Positions 41,583-51,481 of a stretch of DNA of 64,000 nucleotides are shown piece after piece. The notes under the pieces were generated by a model. That model saw only the letters and a program-made list of their open reading frames with translations, ran no database searches and was not told where the DNA came from. The position numbers and the translations under genes are program-made. The stretch is from contig NZ_CP026304.1 of NCBI RefSeq assembly GCF_003054555.1, forward strand, positions 2,604,001 through 2,668,000, given 5' to 3'. The first letter of the stretch is position 1, and each line of letters begins with the position of its first letter. This stretch comes from Streptomyces lunaelactis (lineage in GTDB: Bacteria; Actinomycetota; Actinomycetes; Streptomycetales; Streptomycetaceae).

Positions 41583-41798
41583 GTGTGCACGAGGTTGACG
41601 TCAGATGCGGGCCGCGCGGTTCAGCGGGGTGATGCAGGTGACCGGCCGGCCCTGGGGCAGGACGCACCGCGAAAGCACGCCGGAGCGTACGCCCCGGGCG
41701 CACGCAACGTGACGCCTTTCCTCTCATTTCGCCCTCACCACGTGATCTGCCTCACGGTCTTCGCGAGCTCCCTCGCACGTCTCCTAGGGTGTCCCGCA

Positions 41799-43010
41799 GT
41801 GACTTCCTTCGACTCCTCCCCCACCCTGACCGTGTGGCGCGCTCTGCTCGCCCTCGCGGTCGTGTTCGTCATGCTGGCCTCGAGCGGCTGGACCGCCGTA
41901 CGCCATCAGGGCGGCCCCCGCGACGCTCTCGAGGCCGAACTGGCCGGCTGGGCGAAAGCCCGGATCGGTGCGCGCGCGCTGCCCGGCGCCGACTCGACGC
42001 CTCAGCGCCTCGCCGCTTTCTTCACCTCGCTCGGCAGCGCCCAGCGGGCCCGGATCGCCGACCGGTACCCCCTCGTCGTCGGCAATCTCAACGGCGCCCC
42101 GGCGACTCTGCGCTACCGCGCGAACCGCAACACCCTCGCGCGATCGCTCCAGTTGGAGCACAAGCGCGTGAACGACACCAACCTCACCGCGGACGGCCAC
42201 CGGGAAGCGGTGCGCCGTATGAACCGCTTCGAGGCGCTCATGAGCGCCGACCGGCAGATCCTCGCCTTCGATCCGTCGGGCCCCGGCAAGGTCGCCGAGG
42301 TCTTCGGCGACCTCGACCGCGCCCAGCGCGTCTCGGTGATCGTCCCCGGCGTCGACACCAATCTGCTCACCTTCCAGAAGTCCGCCCGGAAGTACTCGGC
42401 GCCCGTCGGCATGGCGCAGTCGCTGTACGCCGCCGAGCGGGCCGCCTCGCCCCGTACGCGTACCGCCGTCATCGCCTGGGCCGACTACACCGCGCCTGTC
42501 GGCGTCGGCATGGACTCGGCCATAGGCAGGCTCGCCGAGCTCGGTGCGGTGCGGCTGACCGCGCTCACCTCCGCGCTGCCCGGCAGCTCCGAGGTCGCGC
42601 TGATCTGCCACAGCTACGGCTCCGTGGTCTGCGGGGTCGCCGCGCGTCAGCTGCCGGACCGGGTGAGCGACATCGCGGTGGCGGGCAGCCCGGGTATGCG
42701 GGCCGAGAGCGTGGCGGGGCTGCGCTCCCGGGCGCGGGTGTGGGCCATGCGGGACAGCGACGACTGGATCCAGGGCGTTCCGCATCTGGAGGTCGGCGGG
42801 CTCGGGCACGGCGAGGACCCGATGACACCGGAGTTCGGGGCGCGGGTCGTGTCGGCGGCCGGCGCGGGCGGCCACGCGGGCTATTTCGAGCCGGGAACGG
42901 AGAGTCTCAGCAACTTCGCCGAGATAGGCGTCGGTTCGTACAGCAGCGTGACCTGTGCGAGCAGCGGTGACACATGCCGCAGTGGTATTTCCGGCGAGGC
43001 AGCGGCCTGA
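41799..43010 (+). CDS. Alpha/beta hydrolase, DUF1023 family
   Basis: 403 residues from the GTG at 41799. One N-terminal hydrophobic segment (ALLALAVVFVMLASSGWTAV) acts as a signal anchor. The DUF1023 hydrolase core follows: VIVPGVDTNLLTF, AVIAWADYTAPVGVGMDSAI, then the nucleophile elbow ALICHSYGSVVCGVAARQLP (Ser in CHSYGS), VAVAGSPGM, and an Asp/His toward the C terminus (RDSDDWIQGVPHLEVGGLGH, GHAGYF). Probably a membrane-anchored, extracytoplasmic esterase or lipase-like enzyme; the substrate is unknown. Confidence 0.88.
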   Translation: MTSFDSSPTLTVWRALLALAVVFVMLASSGWTAVRHQGGPRDALEAELAGWAKARIGARALPGADSTPQRLAAFFTSLGSAQRARIADRYPLVVGNLNGAPATLRYRANRNTLARSLQLEHKRVNDTNLTADGHREAVRRMNRFEALMSADRQILAFDPSGPGKVAEVFGDLDRAQRVSVIVPGVDTNLLTFQKSARKYSAPVGMAQSLYAAERAASPRTRTAVIAWADYTAPVGVGMDSAIGRLAELGAVRLTALTSALPGSSEVALICHSYGSVVCGVAARQLPDRVSDIAVAGSPGMRAESVAGLRSRARVWAMRDSDDWIQGVPHLEVGGLGHGEDPMTPEFGARVVSAAGAGGHAGYFEPGTESLSNFAEIGVGSYSSVTCASSGDTCRSGISGEAAA

Positions 43011-43086
43011 CGCGCGTAGAGCGTCGTGGGCCCGGGGTCGGGGCCGAAGGGCGACGCACGGCCGCCCGCCGCATACGATGAGGCAC

Positions 43087-43968
43087 ATGGGTGATGTGCT
43101 GGCCGGAATTCAAGCCACCTGGGAGTTCGAAACCGACTCCGTGCTCATCCGCTTCGAACGGGGGATCCGTACGCCGAAGCTCTTCTCGGCGCTGCGCGAA
43201 CGCCGCATCCCCCACGAGGCGTTGACGTCGGTGACCCTCTCCCCGGGCAAGCGCGGGACGGTGGTCCTGCACGCAGTGCCCAGACCCGGCGCGGATCCGC
43301 TGATGGAGGCCGCGGCGGGACAGCTGAAGGAGGGCTGCGACCCGTACCGGCTGGTGCTGCCCGCGGAGCGCGAGACGCTCGCCGAGTACTACGCCGACGA
43401 GTTGCGGGCGCTGCTCGGACCGGACGCCGACAAGCCGGCCGAGCGGTACGCCGTGGCCGCGCCCGAAGCGCCGCTGAACTTCAAGGCGTACGACGGAAAG
43501 GCGTCCTTCGACGGATCGCACGTCTCCTTCCGCTGGTTCTGGACGGGAGCGTCGTCCGCCAAGTGGAAGGCGGGGGACCAGAGTTTCCCGGTGACGGAAC
43601 TGAGCGGCGTCGAGTGGCGCTCGCCCGAGGTCTTCGACGGGTATCTGCGGCTGCTGGGGCGCGGCGCCGGATCGGGCCCCGACTCGGGGGACGCGGTGCC
43701 GCAGCCCGCGCAGGCGGACCAGGATCCGGCGGCGGTGGTCTTCGGGCTGGGCTACGGGCCGGTGCACGAATCGCTGCCGTTCGCGGCGGCGGTGCTGGAG
43801 TCCGTACGGAACGCGGACGCGACGCCGGCTCCGGCCGTGCGGCCGGGCCGCCGCGACCCGGCGGACATCGCGGAGCGGATCCGGCACCTAGGGGAGCTGC
43901 ACCGGGCGGGTCTGGTGACCGACGAGGAGTTCAGTACGAAGAAGTCGCAGCTGCTCGCGGAGCTGTGA
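43087..43968 (+). CDS. DUF4429 protein with C-terminal SHOCT motif
   Basis: 293 residues from the ATG at 43087. Two DUF4429 units (residues about 8-110 and 145-255) share IRFERGIRTPKLFSALRERR-type and FDGSHVSFRWFWTGASS-type strands. The last 30 residues, DIAERIRHLGELHRAGLVTD followed by EEFSTKKSQLLAEL, are a SHOCT motif, a short oligomerisation helix hairpin. Soluble. Function unknown. Convergent with the aldo-keto reductase, with a bidirectional hairpin between. Confidence 0.85.
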   Translation: MGDVLAGIQATWEFETDSVLIRFERGIRTPKLFSALRERRIPHEALTSVTLSPGKRGTVVLHAVPRPGADPLMEAAAGQLKEGCDPYRLVLPAERETLAEYYADELRALLGPDADKPAERYAVAAPEAPLNFKAYDGKASFDGSHVSFRWFWTGASSAKWKAGDQSFPVTELSGVEWRSPEVFDGYLRLLGRGAGSGPDSGDAVPQPAQADQDPAAVVFGLGYGPVHESLPFAAAVLESVRNADATPAPAVRPGRRDPADIAERIRHLGELHRAGLVTDEEFSTKKSQLLAEL

Positions 43969-43999
43969 GTCCTTGAGGCGTGAGTCTATGAGGCGCCCC

Positions 44000-44021
44000 A
44001 CCTCGTACCGGGGTACGAGGT
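44000..44021. terminator. Bidirectional terminator between convergent genes
   Basis: A 10-bp perfect stem, acctcgtacc / ggtacgaggt, with a 2-nt loop, centred between stops at 43968 and 44028. Confidence 0.6.
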
Positions 44022-44027
44022 CGCGTC

Positions 44028-45059
<1,032 letters not shown>

Positions 45060-45064
45060 CAGGT

Positions 45065-45535
45065 TCAGAGCCTCTCCGACGCCCGCCGGGCGTCCGCATA
45101 AAAGTCGATCTTGTGGTCCAGCACGGCGAGCGTGTCCTGGAGCTCCGCGATGCGTGAACGCACGTCGCGCCGCGTCTGCTGCAGCAGCTCCTGCCGTGCC
45201 TCGAAGGTGTGCTCGCCCTCCCGCACCAGCTCGGCGTAGCGGACCATGTCCGCGACCGGCATCCCGGTCAGCCGCAGCTTGCCGACGAAGCCGAGCCAGT
45301 TCAGGTCGCGGTTGGTGAAGCGCCGCTGTCCCGTGTTCGAGCGGTCGACGTGCGGCATCAGCCCGATCCGCTCGTACCAGCGCAGGGTGTGCGCGGTGAG
45401 CCCGGTGAAGGCGACGACCTCGCTGATCGTGTAGCGGTCCTGCCCGTCGGGGCGCGGATGCGCCGGGGGTGCCGACACGCAGATGTCCGTCCGGGGCCGC
45501 TCGGTCTCGATCAGCTTGGTCTCGATCAGCGTCAT
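45065..45535 (-). CDS. MerR-family regulator of the aldo/keto reductase
   Basis: I start at the ATG at 45535 (156 residues), behind gaggg; the longer frame begins in the promoter. RYTISEVVAFTGLTAHTLRW then YERIGLMPHVDRSNTGQRRF is the MerR winged helix. A coiled-coil dimer helix follows (EARQELLQQTRRDVRSRIAE, LQDTLAVLDHKIDFY). No cysteine cluster for metal binding, so it probably senses an organic or redox signal. Promoter bending at the 18-bp palindrome (45553-45570) is the likely mode of action. Confidence 0.9.
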   Translation of the reverse strand: MTLIETKLIETERPRTDICVSAPPAHPRPDGQDRYTISEVVAFTGLTAHTLRWYERIGLMPHVDRSNTGQRRFTNRDLNWLGFVGKLRLTGMPVADMVRYAELVREGEHTFEARQELLQQTRRDVRSRIAELQDTLAVLDHKIDFYADARRASERL

Positions 45536-45552
45536 GCCCTCAACGCTAGAAC

Positions 45553-45570
45553 CTTCGAGTGCACTCGAAG
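45553..45570. promoter_or_regulatory. Perfect 18-bp palindrome: MerR operator
   Basis: cttcgagtgcactcgaag is its own reverse complement, 18 bp upstream of the MerR start. MerR proteins bind such dyads between the -35 and -10 elements. Controls the MerR/AKR pair, by inference. Confidence 0.8.
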
Positions 45571-45664
45571 CAAGCGAATCCGGTGGAAACCGATGGAATC
45601 TTTCGCCCACCGCCGATCAGCCTCCGGCGCATGAGCCTCTCGGGGAACCCTTAGGCTCGTACGC

Positions 45665-46486
45665 ATGCAGAGCCTGGCGATGATCGAGAACTGGCCGGTA
45701 CCCACCGCGGCGGCCGCCGTCGTACGAGCGGACGGAACCGTCGCCGGTTCGTACGGCCCGGCCTCGCACCGTTTCCCGCTGGCCTCCGTCACCAAGCCGC
45801 TCGCGGCGTACGCGGCGCTCGTGGCGTACGAGGAGGGGGCGATCGAGCTCGACGAGCCGGCCGGTCCTGAGGGCTCGACGGTCCGCCATCTGCTGGCCCA
45901 CACCTCGGGACTCGCCTTCGACGAGCACCGGGTGGCCGCCGCGCCCGGCACCCGGCGGCTGTACTCCAACGCGGGCTTCGAGGTGCTCGGCGACCACATC
46001 GCCAAGGCGACGGAGATCCCCTTCGCCGACTATCTCCACCAGGCGGTGCTTGAGCCGCTGGGGATGACGTCGACGACGCTGGACGGCTCGCCCGCCAGGG
46101 ACGGCGTCTCGACGGTCGATGACCTGGTGAGGTTCGCCGCCGAGGTGCAGGCGCCGCGGCTGCTCGATGCCCGTACGGTCCTCGATGCGATGACGGTCGT
46201 CCATCCCGGCCTGTCCGGCATCCTGCCCGGCTACGGCCATCAGAAGTCCAACGACTGGGGTCTCGGCTTCGAGATCCGGGACGCCAAGTCCCCTCACTGG
46301 ACGGGCAGTTCGTCCTCGCCGCGTACCTTCGGCCACTTCGGCCAGTCGGGCACGTTCCTGTGGATCGACCCGGATGCGGGGGCGGCGTGCGTGGCGCTCG
46401 CGGACCGGGCGTTCGGGCCGTGGGCGGTCGAAGCGTGGCCGTCGTTCACGGACGCGGTGCTGGCGGAGATCGCCTCCGGGCACTGA
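45665..46486 (+). CDS. Serine hydrolase, beta-lactamase (class C/DD-peptidase-like) family
   Basis: 273 residues. Active-site motif SVTK (in FPLASVTKPLAAY, about residue 40), YSN (RRLYSNAGFEVLG) and a late HxG-type box (FGHFGQSGTFLWIDP). This is the penicillin-binding/esterase fold. No signal peptide, so a cytosolic esterase or peptidase is more likely than a true beta-lactamase. Divergent from the MerR gene. It ends near the relic of an anti-sigma-type ATPase. Confidence 0.9.
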   Translation: MQSLAMIENWPVPTAAAAVVRADGTVAGSYGPASHRFPLASVTKPLAAYAALVAYEEGAIELDEPAGPEGSTVRHLLAHTSGLAFDEHRVAAAPGTRRLYSNAGFEVLGDHIAKATEIPFADYLHQAVLEPLGMTSTTLDGSPARDGVSTVDDLVRFAAEVQAPRLLDARTVLDAMTVVHPGLSGILPGYGHQKSNDWGLGFEIRDAKSPHWTGSSSSPRTFGHFGQSGTFLWIDPDAGAACVALADRAFGPWAVEAWPSFTDAVLAEIASGH

Positions 46487-46558
46487 GAGACACCGAGCCT
46501 CAAGCCGCGCCGTCCGCGCGCCGCCGGCCTGGGGCAGAATGCAGGTCTGACAGCGGCG

Positions 46559-46759
46559 GCCGGGGACATGCCGTACGACGTTCGCGATCAGCTCGGTCAG
46601 CGCCAGCTCTGCCACGTCGGCCACATCAAGCAGGTCCCAGCCGGTGAGGTACAGGCGCAGGATGCGGCGCAGATGCCGCGCCAAGTGCTCACCCACGGCG
46701 AAGTCGGCGCGGTATACCGTCTCAACGTCCGCCGTCTGCAGATCGGTTGTGTGATTCAT
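46559..46759 (-). pseudogene. RsbW-like ATP-binding protein, N-terminal remnant
   Basis: From an ATG at 46759: YRADFAVGEHLARHLRRILR, YLTGWDLLDVADVAELALTE and LIANVVRHVPG. This is the N-terminal half of the HATPase fold common in Streptomyces, including the N-box (ELALTELIANVVRH). Beyond VPG the homology stops and the frame runs antisense into the serine hydrolase, so the ATP-lid half is lost. Intact versions usually lie divergent from an Scr1-type regulator and DUF397 gene, exactly the genes to the right. Confidence 0.7.
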
Positions 46760-46843
46760 GCCACCAGCGTGCGACGAGATGGTTACGCTCGGCTACATAC
46801 CGAAACGAACGCCGCGAGGCGTTGCAGGCCGGAGGTGCCCGCC

Positions 46844-47668
46844 GTGGCCAATGTTCAATCACTCGACCCCAGCGCGTCCCCGCTGGACTACTACGGCTGG
46901 GAGCTCCGTCGCCAGAGAGAGGCCAGCGACCTCAAGCAGGGGCAGCTCGGCGACATCATCTTCTGCACGGGTTCCCTGGTCGGCCAAATCGAGACCACGA
47001 AGAAGATCCCGACCCGCGACTTCTCCGAGCGGGTGGACGCCGCACTCGGCACGGACGGGGTGTTCTCGCGCCTGGTCGGCCTGGTCCTGCGCAGCCAGCT
47101 GCCGACCTGGTTCCAGCCGTACGCGGAAATGGAGGCCCGCGCCGCGTACATCTCCACGTACCAGGCACAGCTGGTGTACGGGCTGCTGCAGACGGAGGAG
47201 TACGCGCGGGCGCTGCTCGGCGTCGACCACCCCGGCATGGTCGACGAGATGGTGGCGGCCCGGCTGGACCGCCAGCGGATCCTGGAGCGCGACCAGCCGC
47301 CGGCCCTGTGGGTCGTACTGAGCGAGGCCGCGCTGCTTCAGGAAGTCGGCGGCCGTGACGTCATGCGTCAGCAACTGGCACGCTTGTTGGACTTCCGCGA
47401 CGAACCGTGGGTACAGGTCCAGGTGCTTCCGTTCTCCGTCGGCCAGCACACGGGAATGATGGGGTCGTTCAACCTCCTCAGGTTCGACGACGACCCCGAC
47501 CTGTTCTACGTGGAGAGCTACGACCAGGGCCACATGACCGCCAATCCGCAAGTGATCAAAGAGCGTTCGGTCGGTTACGCTCGCCTGCAAGCCACAGCCC
47601 TCTCCCCCGAGGACTCGGCGGCACTGATCGCTCGCGTGATGGAGGAACGTTATGGGGACCAGTCATGA
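46844..47668 (+). CDS. XRE-family regulator, Scr1/DUF5753 type
   Basis: 274 residues from the GTG at 46844, with ggagg 8 bases upstream. The N-terminal HTH (YGWELRRQREASDLKQGQLG, CTGSLVGQIETTKKIPTRDF) is followed by DUF5753 (TWFQPYAEMEARAAYISTYQ, LLQTEEYARALLGVDHPGMV, RQRILERDQPPALWVVLSEA, VQVQVLPFSVGQHTGMMGSF). These proteins act with the adjacent DUF397 partner in toxin-antitoxin-like or developmental control in Streptomyces (WhiJ-like systems). Overlaps the DUF397 gene by 17 bp. Confidence 0.92.
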   Translation: MANVQSLDPSASPLDYYGWELRRQREASDLKQGQLGDIIFCTGSLVGQIETTKKIPTRDFSERVDAALGTDGVFSRLVGLVLRSQLPTWFQPYAEMEARAAYISTYQAQLVYGLLQTEEYARALLGVDHPGMVDEMVAARLDRQRILERDQPPALWVVLSEAALLQEVGGRDVMRQQLARLLDFRDEPWVQVQVLPFSVGQHTGMMGSFNLLRFDDDPDLFYVESYDQGHMTANPQVIKERSVGYARLQATALSPEDSAALIARVMEERYGDQS

Positions 47669-47846
47669 CCTGACCGGAGCGCGGTGGCGGAAGTCGTCAT
47701 ACAGCGGCACCAGCGGCGGCGACTGCGTCGAGGTGGCCGATGGCTTCCCCGGTGCCATCCCGGTCCGCGACAGCAAGAACCCTGCCGGCCCCGTCCTGAT
47801 CCTCGGCGCGGACACCTGGCGCACCTTCGTGGATGGACTCCGGTAG
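47652..47846 (+). CDS. DUF397 partner protein
   Basis: 64 residues: ARWRKSSYSGTSGGDCVEVA, then PVRDSKNPAGPVLILGADTW and FVDGLR, the complete DUF397 signature. It is translated from within the end of the regulator gene. DUF397 proteins pair with Scr1-type regulators, often as the toxin-like or signal partner; the exact function is unresolved. Confidence 0.93.
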   Translation: MGTSHDLTGARWRKSSYSGTSGGDCVEVADGFPGAIPVRDSKNPAGPVLILGADTWRTFVDGLR

Positions 47847-47939
47847 ACCGCCGACCCGTCGGATTGTCAGTGGTGCCCCCTACGATCGTTCCCATAGCTG
47901 TTTCAGCTGTTCGAGTACGGCGACCAGGGGTGGTAAACG

Positions 47940-49649
47940 ATGGGGACGTCACCGGCACAGGTACGCGCGCCCGAGCCGACGATTGCGCCGATCACCTCAC
48001 TCGCCTCGCGGGTCCTGGCCGGAGACATCGTTTTACCGAAGTTCCAGCGGGCGTTCGTCTGGACCCCGCAGCAGGTCCTGTACCTGCTTGACTCAGTGCG
48101 CCGCAACTACCCCATTGGCAGCCTCCTCATGTGGCGCACCACCACGAAGCTGGCCAGCGGGCATGAGATCGCGGGCCTGGACACCGTCTCGCAGCACGAT
48201 GGTGCCCCGGTGCACTACGTACTCGACGGCCAGCAGCGGCTCGCCAGCCTGGTAGGTGCGCTGCACGGTTCCGGACCGATATGGGAGATCGCGTACGACC
48301 TGGAGCGCGAGGAATTCCTGCACCTCACGGAGGAATCGCCGACCGGTCCACACATCATGCCGATACGGCATCTCACCTCGGTAACCGCTATGATGTCCTG
48401 GATCAGGCGAGAGAACCCGGACGAGGAACTCCAGTGCCGCGCTGAGGCGTTGAGCGATCAGTTCACGCACTACCAGGTACCGGTCGTGACCCTCCTCGAT
48501 GTATCCGGCGACGACTCGGCCCGAATCTTCGAGCGCATCAACAGCACGGGCACATCCATGGACATCGTGGACCTGATCCGGGCGGGCACCTGGTCCGAGG
48601 ACTTCGACCTCAAGGACGAGATCGAGCAGCTGCTCCAGGTCCTCGATGCCAAGAAGTACGGCCGGGTGGATGCGAAGACCATGCTGCGGACGATCGCGGC
48701 CGCGGCCGGGGTCGGCTTCTCCACCAGGTCCATCCACGAGTTGCGCGGTCTGAACCGGCAGCAGCTCCAGGCGGCCGTCGCCGAGGCGGGCAAGGCAGCG
48801 GCATGTGCCGTGGACTTCCTCTCCACCCAAATCCGCACCCCGCAGGCCGAGGCACTGCCCTACTACAACCAGTTCGCGGTCCTGGTCGAGCTGTTCAGGC
48901 AGCTTCCCAAGCCGACGGCCGCACAGTACGACGCGGTGACCCGGTGGTTCTGGCTGACGGCGAGCGGCGAGTACTTCAAGGGCTGGCGGGAGTCTCAGAT
49001 GGGGCCGGATCTGATGGCGGTCACGGAGTTCGCGGCGGGCCGCTCGACGGAGATCGAGACGGGGGCCGCGCTCCCCCGCAGCGTCCTGTGGCAGCGCTCG
49101 CAGTTCTCCCGGCAGAACGCGCCCAGCAAACTCCTGGTCCTGCTCATGTCGTACGAGAAGCCACTCGACCTGAACACGGGTCGCGTCATCGACGTCGCCG
49201 ACGCGCTGTCCTGGCAGAACGGGAAGCAGTTCCACCACTTCTTCCCGCGCGCGTACCTGAAGAATCAGGGGGTTACCGCAGGAAAGGCGAATGTCTGCGG
49301 CAACCTGATCATGCTCAGCGCCATCACCAACAACTGGATCTCCGACCGCCGGCCTTCCGCCTACCTCAAGGACCTGGCCGACTGGCACGGCGAGGACGTG
49401 CTGCGGGCCCGGCTGCGCACTTGCCTGATCGAAGAGGACGCGTATCAGGCCGCCTTGCGGGACGATTACGACGGTTTCCTGCGTGCCCGCTCGGAGACGC
49501 TGCACCAGCGGCTGATTGAGCTCATCGGTTCTGCGTCGGGGAGCAGCGGGGGCGGGGAATCGTCGGTCCCGACCCCTGACGTCGAGCCCGACCCTCCAGT
49601 AGCCGCCGACTCCGGCTCTGAGCCTCTCGACCGCGACTCGGTGGACTGA
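47940..49649 (+). CDS. DUF262 protein, GmrSD-like (possible modified-DNA defence nuclease)
   Basis: 569 residues. The N-terminal DUF262 domain has FVWTPQQVLYLLDSVRRNYP and YVLDGQQRLASLVGAL (the DGQQR motif of the GmrS/ParB-like NTPase fold). A helical middle follows. The C-terminal part has FHHFFPRAYLKN, then NLIMLSAITNNWISDRRPSA, which resembles the HNH-like end of DUF1524/GmrD nucleases. The last 45 residues are disordered and acidic. Family members restrict glucosylated or otherwise modified phage DNA. It opens the defence island that includes the type I system. Confidence 0.85.
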   Translation: MGTSPAQVRAPEPTIAPITSLASRVLAGDIVLPKFQRAFVWTPQQVLYLLDSVRRNYPIGSLLMWRTTTKLASGHEIAGLDTVSQHDGAPVHYVLDGQQRLASLVGALHGSGPIWEIAYDLEREEFLHLTEESPTGPHIMPIRHLTSVTAMMSWIRRENPDEELQCRAEALSDQFTHYQVPVVTLLDVSGDDSARIFERINSTGTSMDIVDLIRAGTWSEDFDLKDEIEQLLQVLDAKKYGRVDAKTMLRTIAAAAGVGFSTRSIHELRGLNRQQLQAAVAEAGKAAACAVDFLSTQIRTPQAEALPYYNQFAVLVELFRQLPKPTAAQYDAVTRWFWLTASGEYFKGWRESQMGPDLMAVTEFAAGRSTEIETGAALPRSVLWQRSQFSRQNAPSKLLVLLMSYEKPLDLNTGRVIDVADALSWQNGKQFHHFFPRAYLKNQGVTAGKANVCGNLIMLSAITNNWISDRRPSAYLKDLADWHGEDVLRARLRTCLIEEDAYQAALRDDYDGFLRARSETLHQRLIELIGSASGSSGGGESSVPTPDVEPDPPVAADSGSEPLDRDSVD

Positions 49650-49663
49650 GAGGGTGCGGGGCG

Positions 49664-50332
49664 GTGCGCATGCGGGACGTGCCGGCCCGGGACCGGCCAC
49701 GCGAGCGGCTGCTGGCGCGCGGCGCCGAGGCACTGTCCGACCGTGAACTGCTGGCGCTGTTGCTGGGGGCCGGGGTGCCCGGTCAGGACGCCGTGGAACT
49801 GGCCGGACGGCTGATCACCCGGCACGGCGGGCTGTACGAACTGTCCCGGCTCCCCGCGCACGAGTTGGCGGCGGGCCTGGCCGGGGTCGGCCCGGCGAAG
49901 GCGGCCCGGGTCGCGGCGGCGTTCCAACTGGGCCGGCGGGCCGCGCCTCCTTCGCGGGAGGCCCGCCAACGGATCGGTGGCTCGGCCGACTTGGCGGCTG
50001 CGGTCGTTCCCCTCCTCCGCGGCCTGCGCCATGAGCGCGTGGTCGTGGTCATCTGCGACGGGGCGGGCACGGTCCTCCGTACGACCGTCCTCACCGAGGG
50101 CGCCTCGGACCGCAGCCTGCTCCCGGTCCGCGACGTCCTCGCCCTGGTCCTTGCGGCGGGCGGCGCGTCCTTCGGCGTGGCCCACAACCACCCCACGGGC
50201 CGCACCGACCCCAGCGAGGCCGACCGCCGGACAACAACCCGCCTCGCGGCGGGTGCGGCGGCGGTCGGCCTGCACTTCCTGGACCACGTGGTGGTCACGG
50301 ACGGGGGATGGCGGCACGTGCCAACCGACTGA
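49664..50332 (+). CDS. radC: RadC-family JAB-domain protein
   Basis: 222 residues (an ATG at 49670 is an alternative start). An N-terminal helix-hairpin-helix part (LSDRELLALLLGAGVPGQDA, LAAGLAGVGPAKAARVAAAF) precedes the JAB/MPN+ metalloprotease-like domain with the full zinc motif HNHPTGRTDPSEAD. RadC proteins are frequent on islands and prophages; a direct repair role is doubtful. Here it sits between a GmrSD-like gene and a restriction locus, suggesting a DNA-processing role in defence. The hsdS gene converges on it, 6 bp away. Confidence 0.9.
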   Translation: MRMRDVPARDRPRERLLARGAEALSDRELLALLLGAGVPGQDAVELAGRLITRHGGLYELSRLPAHELAAGLAGVGPAKAARVAAAFQLGRRAAPPSREARQRIGGSADLAAAVVPLLRGLRHERVVVVICDGAGTVLRTTVLTEGASDRSLLPVRDVLALVLAAGGASFGVAHNHPTGRTDPSEADRRTTTRLAAGAAAVGLHFLDHVVVTDGGWRHVPTD

Positions 50333-50338
50333 CGTCGG

Positions 50339-51481
50339 TTACAGCTGCCCCGCGAATGCAGCATTGAGGAGTGATCTACGGAGCGCCGCAGACGTTTCCG
50401 AGAGCCATTGGGCACGCCTTGACGCAGCGATGATGGCGTTTGCCCGACGCACGATCTCCGCCTGCTCCTCCAAAGATGGAAGTGGGATCTTCATCGCTAG
50501 CAATTCTTGTTCCTTCAGCCTGTTACGGCTTCCCGGCGTACTGCCACTGCTTCTCGCCAGGGCGGACTCCCACAGCGCGGGGACTCGAAAGAGCAGCATG
50601 ACGTACTCCAAAGACGCCAAGCTGGCCTCTACGCGAAACGTTGGGAACTCGTTCGATACGTGGGCACCATCTAGCTCGGGAGTAATACACCCGAAGGACC
50701 CCTTCCAGCCGAAGAGGCGATTGTAAATGAAATCCCCATCCTCGACTCGGTATGCGGTGTCAGCAGCCACTTCCCTCCCCTGCTTCACCTCACGAACGAA
50801 CGGACCTTTCGCGTACCACCTAACTCCCAGGAACCGGTATGAGGTATCGTCCTTCAGCCCGACAGGCCGTTTCACGCGTATCAGAACTGTCGACAGATTT
50901 ACCTCTTTGATTCCTCCAGGGACGAGAGAGGCAAGAATTTGAGGGTGCAACAACTCGGCATGTGACATTAGCGAGTTCACCCTATCCAGACCGCTCATGG
51001 CAGCGACGAGCTTGTCAGCGACGCGGCTCTGCTCAGCCAGGTCGGGCAGAGTCACTCGCTTCGCACCAAACGTCTTGATGCCGAGCGTCCGGTTGCGCCC
51101 CGCTGATCCCGGCGAAGCATGGCGGATCACTTCCAGCCCCGGCCCTCCGTAGAAGTACGGGAGCAGATATCGAGCGTCGGCAACCTGTCCATTCACGCGG
51201 TACGTCATGAACCGGTGCGAGCCGATCATTTCCTTTTCGGCTTCGGAGGCAATCGCAACTGCCCCCTCCCACGCAAAGACGTTGCTGAAAACAAGGTCAT
51301 TCGGTTCAACCCGGAACACCTTTTTGGAGGCGATCTCGTGGCCAGGGACGGGTTCCTTGTGAAAGATCCCGTTACCGAAGGAACGAATACCGATCTCGCG
51401 GTACTCCTTGTCCGCCTCGGGGAGAACTGGCCGCCGGACCAGGGTGATCACGTCGTCCACGGCGTAATCAGTGAGAGTCAT
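50339..51481 (-). CDS. hsdS: Type I restriction-modification specificity subunit
   Basis: 380 residues in two half-repeats. Each is a target-recognition domain followed by a conserved helix starting at a 'LPxLxEQ' box: LPDLAEQSRVADKL, then IPLPSLEEQAEIVRRANAII. Each half recognises one arm of the split DNA target. GC content and codon bias in the recognition domains are lower than in neighbouring genes, usual for hsdS exchange. It overlaps hsdM by four bases (ATGA) as the last gene of the leftward locus. Confidence 0.93.
   Translation of the reverse strand: MTLTDYAVDDVITLVRRPVLPEADKEYREIGIRSFGNGIFHKEPVPGHEIASKKVFRVEPNDLVFSNVFAWEGAVAIASEAEKEMIGSHRFMTYRVNGQVADARYLLPYFYGGPGLEVIRHASPGSAGRNRTLGIKTFGAKRVTLPDLAEQSRVADKLVAAMSGLDRVNSLMSHAELLHPQILASLVPGGIKEVNLSTVLIRVKRPVGLKDDTSYRFLGVRWYAKGPFVREVKQGREVAADTAYRVEDGDFIYNRLFGWKGSFGCITPELDGAHVSNEFPTFRVEASLASLEYVMLLFRVPALWESALARSSGSTPGSRNRLKEQELLAMKIPLPSLEEQAEIVRRANAIIAASRRAQWLSETSAALRRSLLNAAFAGQL

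Noticed and set aside
45665..46486. A true secreted beta-lactamase
   Set aside because: The SVTK motif fits the fold, but there is no signal peptide and the family is mostly esterases/peptidases, so resistance is not claimed.
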